Positions 61,217 through 64,000 of a DNA stretch of 64,000 bases are shown piece after piece. Origin of the DNA: Pseudomonas sp. PH1b (GTDB lineage: Bacteria > Pseudomonadota > Gammaproteobacteria > Pseudomonadales > Pseudomonadaceae); contig NZ_AYMU01000025.1 of the NCBI RefSeq assembly GCF_000633395.1, positions 1-64,000 of the forward strand, written 5' to 3'. Positions within the stretch are counted from its first letter, which is position 1. Each line of letters starts with the position of its first letter. A program made the translations under genes and the position numbers. The notes below the pieces were generated by a model, which saw nothing but the letters and a program-made list of their open reading frames with translations, was not told the origin of the DNA and did no database searches.

Positions 61217-62194
61217 ATGAAAAAGACTGTACTTGCCTTCAGCCGCATCACCCCCGAGATGACCGAACGCCTGCAACAGGACTTCGAGGTCATCGTCCCC
61301 AACCCCAAGCTCGGGGACATCGCCGCGCAGTTCAATGAAGCCCTGCCCCAGGCCCACGGCCTGATCGGCGTCGGCCGCAAGCTGGGCCGCGCGCAGCTGG
61401 AAAACGCCACGCAGTTGGAAGTGGTGTCGAGCATCTCGGTGGGCTACGACAACTATGACCTGGAATATTTCAACCAGCGCGGGCTGATGCTCACCAACAC
61501 CCCGGACGTGCTCACCGAAAGCACCGCCGACCTGGCTTTCGCTCTGATCATGAGCAGCGCCCGCCGGGTCGCCGAGCTGGACGCCTGGACCAAGGCCGGG
61601 CACTGGCAGGCCAGCGTCGGCCCGGCGCTGTTCGGCTGCGATGTGCACGGCAAGACCCTGGGGATTGTCGGCATGGGTAATATCGGCGCCGCCGTGGCCC
61701 GCCGTGGGCGCCTGGGTTTCGGCATGCCGATCCTCTACAGCGGCAACAGCCGCAAGAGCGCCCTGGAGCAGGAACTGGGCGCGCAGTTCCGCAGCCTGGA
61801 GCAATTGCTGGCGGAGGCGGATTTCGTCTGCCTGGTGGTGCCATTGAGCGACAAGACCCGGCACCTGATCAGCCACCGCGAACTGGCGCTGATGAAGCCC
61901 AGTGCGATCCTGGTGAACATTTCCCGGGGCCCGGTGGTGGATGAGCCGGCGCTGATCGAAGCCTTGCAGAAGGGCCAGATCCGTGGCGCCGGCCTGGATG
62001 TCTACGAGAAGGAACCGCTGGCCGAATCGCCGCTGTTCCAATTGTCCAACGCTGTGACCCTGCCCCATGTCGGCTCGGCCACCACCGAGACCCGCGACGC
62101 CATGGCCGAGCGCGCCATGAGCAACCTGCGCAGCGCCCTGCTGGGCCAGCGTCCCCAGGACCTGGTCAACCCGCAGGTGTGGAAACCCCAGTAG
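61217..62194 (+). CDS. D-isomer 2-hydroxyacid dehydrogenase (2-ketogluconate/hydroxypyruvate reductase-like)
   Basis: The 325-residue enzyme has the NAD(P) motif LGIVGMGNIGAAVARRG, catalytic Arg in VNISRGPVVDEPAL, Glu in GLDVYEKEPL and His in TLPHVGSATTETR. The closest family is GhrB/TkrA (2-ketogluconate, hydroxypyruvate, glyoxylate reductase). The substrate is not fixed by the sequence alone. It follows the 139-base REP array and has its own upstream region of about 100 bases. Confidence 0.88.
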   Translation: MKKTVLAFSRITPEMTERLQQDFEVIVPNPKLGDIAAQFNEALPQAHGLIGVGRKLGRAQLENATQLEVVSSISVGYDNYDLEYFNQRGLMLTNTPDVLTESTADLAFALIMSSARRVAELDAWTKAGHWQASVGPALFGCDVHGKTLGIVGMGNIGAAVARRGRLGFGMPILYSGNSRKSALEQELGAQFRSLEQLLAEADFVCLVVPLSDKTRHLISHRELALMKPSAILVNISRGPVVDEPALIEALQKGQIRGAGLDVYEKEPLAESPLFQLSNAVTLPHVGSATTETRDAMAERAMSNLRSALLGQRPQDLVNPQVWKPQ

Positions 62195-62413
62195 CAGCCG
62201 GCAAACGATACCCCCGGCCCGCTTCGCGCCCACAACCGCATATAGGCGCAGCCGGCGGGCGATGAACGAAAACCCGCGCCACCAGTCAGATGGCCAAGCC
62301 CGCTTGGCCAACCTGCAGGCGTCTGCGATGCCTGGCAGCGGCCAATGCATCTCCGCCAGCGCAGCCCTCAAGGCAATGCCCGCAGGCTGGCCACTCCACC
62401 AAAGAGACCCTGC

Positions 62414-62782
62414 ATGAAGTTGAAATACCTACTCCTGGCCCCAGCGTTCTTCCTCGCGGCCTGCGATCAGCAATCGCCAGCCCAGGCGACCAGCCCCACG
62501 GCCAAGTCGCCGCTGGTGGTGGCCCTGGAGTCCATGGGCAGCCACTTCCAGCAAGAACCCAGCAACGTGATGGTGAATCAGAAAGTCACCGGCGAATCCC
62601 CGACCGAGGCAGTGGTCGAGATCGAGGAATCAGGGTTGCTGGATGACTCGGTGTTCGCGCAAAAGACAATATTCAACCTGTCCATCGAGAACGAGCGCTG
62701 GACCGTGACCGACAAGACGACCCAGGTGAAATGCTACCCGGGCCGGGGCCATCAGGACTATGGGTCCGATCCTTGCCAGTAA
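62414..62782 (+). CDS. Small predicted lipoprotein of unknown function
   Basis: The 122-residue protein has a lipoprotein signal (LKYLLLAPAFFLAAC, Cys17) followed by a Gln/Ser/Thr-rich linker and a domain with VVEIEESGLLDDSVFAQ, NERWTVTDKTTQVKCYPGRG. Two further Cys (in VKCYPG and the last DPCQ) might form a disulfide. I do not recognise the family. The ATG follows AAAGAGA. It converges on the EamA gene. Confidence 0.7.
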   Translation: MKLKYLLLAPAFFLAACDQQSPAQATSPTAKSPLVVALESMGSHFQQEPSNVMVNQKVTGESPTEAVVEIEESGLLDDSVFAQKTIFNLSIENERWTVTDKTTQVKCYPGRGHQDYGSDPCQ

Positions 62783-62837
62783 CGCGCCCACCGCGGTGAT
62801 CGCCAACCCGCCGGCGGCAACAGGCCGGCGTGGAGAA

Positions 62838-63737
62838 TCAGGCCAGCTTCCCGGGAATTGCCGCCAAGGCCCTGGGTTTGCGAAACACCAGCACGTTGCC
62901 CAGCATCACCAGTACCAACCCGGCCAGTGCCGGCGCCGTCCACTGGTAGCCCTCGACGAACGCCGAGACGTTCAGCGCCACCACCGGGAACAGCACAGTG
63001 CAGTAGGCCGCCCGCTCCGGCCCCATGCGCCCCACCAGGGTCAGGTAGGCGGTGAAGCCGATCACCGAACCCGGAATCACCAGGTACAGCAGCGAGCCGA
63101 CGTAGCGGGTGTTCCACTCCATCTCGAATGGAATGCCCTGGAACAGGCAGTAGATCGACAGCATCGCCGCGCCATAGGCCATGCCCCAGGCGTTGGTGGT
63201 CATGGGGCGCAGCCCGGCCTTCTGCTGCAGGCTGGAGAGCAGGTTGCCCGCCGAGAAACACAAGGTGCCAAGCAGTGCCAGCCCCAGGCCAAGCAAGGTT
63301 TGCGGGCTGGCGCTGTGGCCCACCAGTTCCGGCCAGAACAACAGGCCCAGGCCCAACAGCCCCAGGGCCCCGCCCATCAGCACATTGCGCGCGATCCTCT
63401 GGCCGAAGAACACCCGGGCATTCAGCGCGTTCCACAGGGTCGCGGTGGAAAACACCACCGCCACCAGGCCGCTGGGAATCCACTGGCTGGCGTGCAGGAA
63501 GCACATGAAATTGATGCAGAACAGGCACAGGCCCTGGGCCAGGCAGATCAGGTGCCCGCGCCGGTTCATCACCTGCAGCTTGCGACCGAGCAACAGGATG
63601 AGGAACAGCACCAGCGCCGCCAGGCCGAAGCGATAGACGATGGACACCGGAATCGCCACCACCCCCAGTTGCAGTTTCAGGGCGATCCAGGTGGTGCCCC
63701 AGATCAGCACGGTGAGCAGATACAGCGATAGGTTCAT
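62838..63737 (-). CDS. EamA/RhaT-type DMT superfamily transporter
   Basis: The 299-residue protein has ten hydrophobic segments in two EamA repeats (MNLSLYLLTVLIWGTTWIAL.. and GLGLALLGTLCFSAGNLLSS..). It resembles the YdcZ/RhtA-unrelated EamA group of metabolite exporters. The substrate is unknown. A regulator gene of AraC type starts divergently 154 bases upstream, a common arrangement for such exporters. Confidence 0.85.
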   Translation of the reverse strand: MNLSLYLLTVLIWGTTWIALKLQLGVVAIPVSIVYRFGLAALVLFLILLLGRKLQVMNRRGHLICLAQGLCLFCINFMCFLHASQWIPSGLVAVVFSTATLWNALNARVFFGQRIARNVLMGGALGLLGLGLLFWPELVGHSASPQTLLGLGLALLGTLCFSAGNLLSSLQQKAGLRPMTTNAWGMAYGAAMLSIYCLFQGIPFEMEWNTRYVGSLLYLVIPGSVIGFTAYLTLVGRMGPERAAYCTVLFPVVALNVSAFVEGYQWTAPALAGLVLVMLGNVLVFRKPRALAAIPGKLA

Positions 63738-63890
63738 GGCGCGACTCCTCTATAAGGAGCACAGTTTCCAGCGCCCCCCTTGCCCGCGCTTGCATAAACT
63801 TGCGCTTTTTATCGGTGCCGGGCTGGCAGCGCGGGTGCTACGGAGTAGGATGCGAAACACCGGCAACCGCACCCATGTTGACGCCCCACC

Positions 63891-64000
63891 ATGCCCGCAC
63901 TGGATACCCTGCAAGTCTTCCAAGCCCTCAACCGCTCGCCCAATGCTCGCCTGGAGCACAGCGCCGAGCTCGGTGACGGCTTGTCCGCAGCCTTGTGGAG
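63891..64000 (+). CDS. AraC family regulator, N-terminal fragment
   Basis: The frame starts at ATG 63891 (MPALDTLQVFQALNRSPNAR, then LEHSAELGDGLSAALW) and runs off the window. The opening matches AraC-type regulators of pseudomonads, whose sensing domain comes first. The gene is divergent from the EamA transporter it may control. Only about 36 residues are visible, so the call is tentative. Confidence 0.5.
   Translation, partial: MPALDTLQVFQALNRSPNARLEHSAELGDGLSAALW

Overview
The window is chromosomal DNA from a Pseudomonas of the P. fluorescens lineage. It is GC-rich and carries many REP palindromes of the GTAGGAGCCGGCTTGCCGGCGAA type. It holds a complete alginate operon and a toxoflavin (tox) cluster. 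That combination matches what I know of Pseudomonas protegens, but the species assignment is inference.

Layout. 1-1.5 kb: a damaged two-partner secretion locus (5' end of a tpsA exoprotein gene, a tpsB with an in-frame internal deletion) and an IS481-like transposase remnant. The remnant abuts a yejK/ndpA gene whose first ~95 codons are missing. 2.2-6.6 kb: membrane-anchored glutaredoxin, GST, GIY-YIG protein, SnoaL-like protein, CynX-type MFS transporter and its FadR-type GntR regulator. 6.7-7.6 kb: an MqsR/MqsA toxin-antitoxin module with a probable operator. 7.6-11.8 kb: aapJQMP L-amino-acid ABC transporter. 12.2-15.7 kb: carboxylesterase, RNA helicase rhlB, moaE-moaD-moaC.

15.9-27.5 kb: the tox cluster, between moaC and a PIN-PhoH gene. 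It has a YdcZ-like small transporter, toxA (methyltransferase), toxD (SUMF1/FGE-fold), toxB (GTP cyclohydrolase II), toxC (WD repeats), toxE (RibD-like), a convergent toxR (LysR), a VOC-fold enzyme that may degrade toxoflavin, and an RND efflux pair. Start steps borrow riboflavin chemistry (ToxB, ToxE), ToxA methylates, and the RND pump and VOC protein would protect the producer.

27.5-31.4 kb: phoH2, a polysaccharide deacetylase, yaaA. 31.4-48.8 kb: a long regulatory leader and the complete alginate operon algD-8-44-K-E-G-X-L-I-J-F-A (precursor supply, c-di-GMP-controlled polymerisation, periplasmic epimerisation/acetylation/lyase, outer-membrane export). REP pairs sit between algL-algI and algF-algA, and, unusually, inside the algK coding sequence.

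48.8-64 kb: a DUF3077-like small protein, a ~0.7 kb repeat-bearing region without a convincing gene, a small membrane protein, an SDR, two paralogous TTG-start lipoproteins flanked by 110-bp REP arrays, an AaeAB-like efflux operon (NodT OMF, FUSC, DUF1656, HlyD) with a divergent LysR gene, a 139-bp REP array, a 2-hydroxyacid dehydrogenase, a small lipoprotein, an EamA transporter and the start of an AraC-type regulator. I saw no rRNA, tRNA or CRISPR array.
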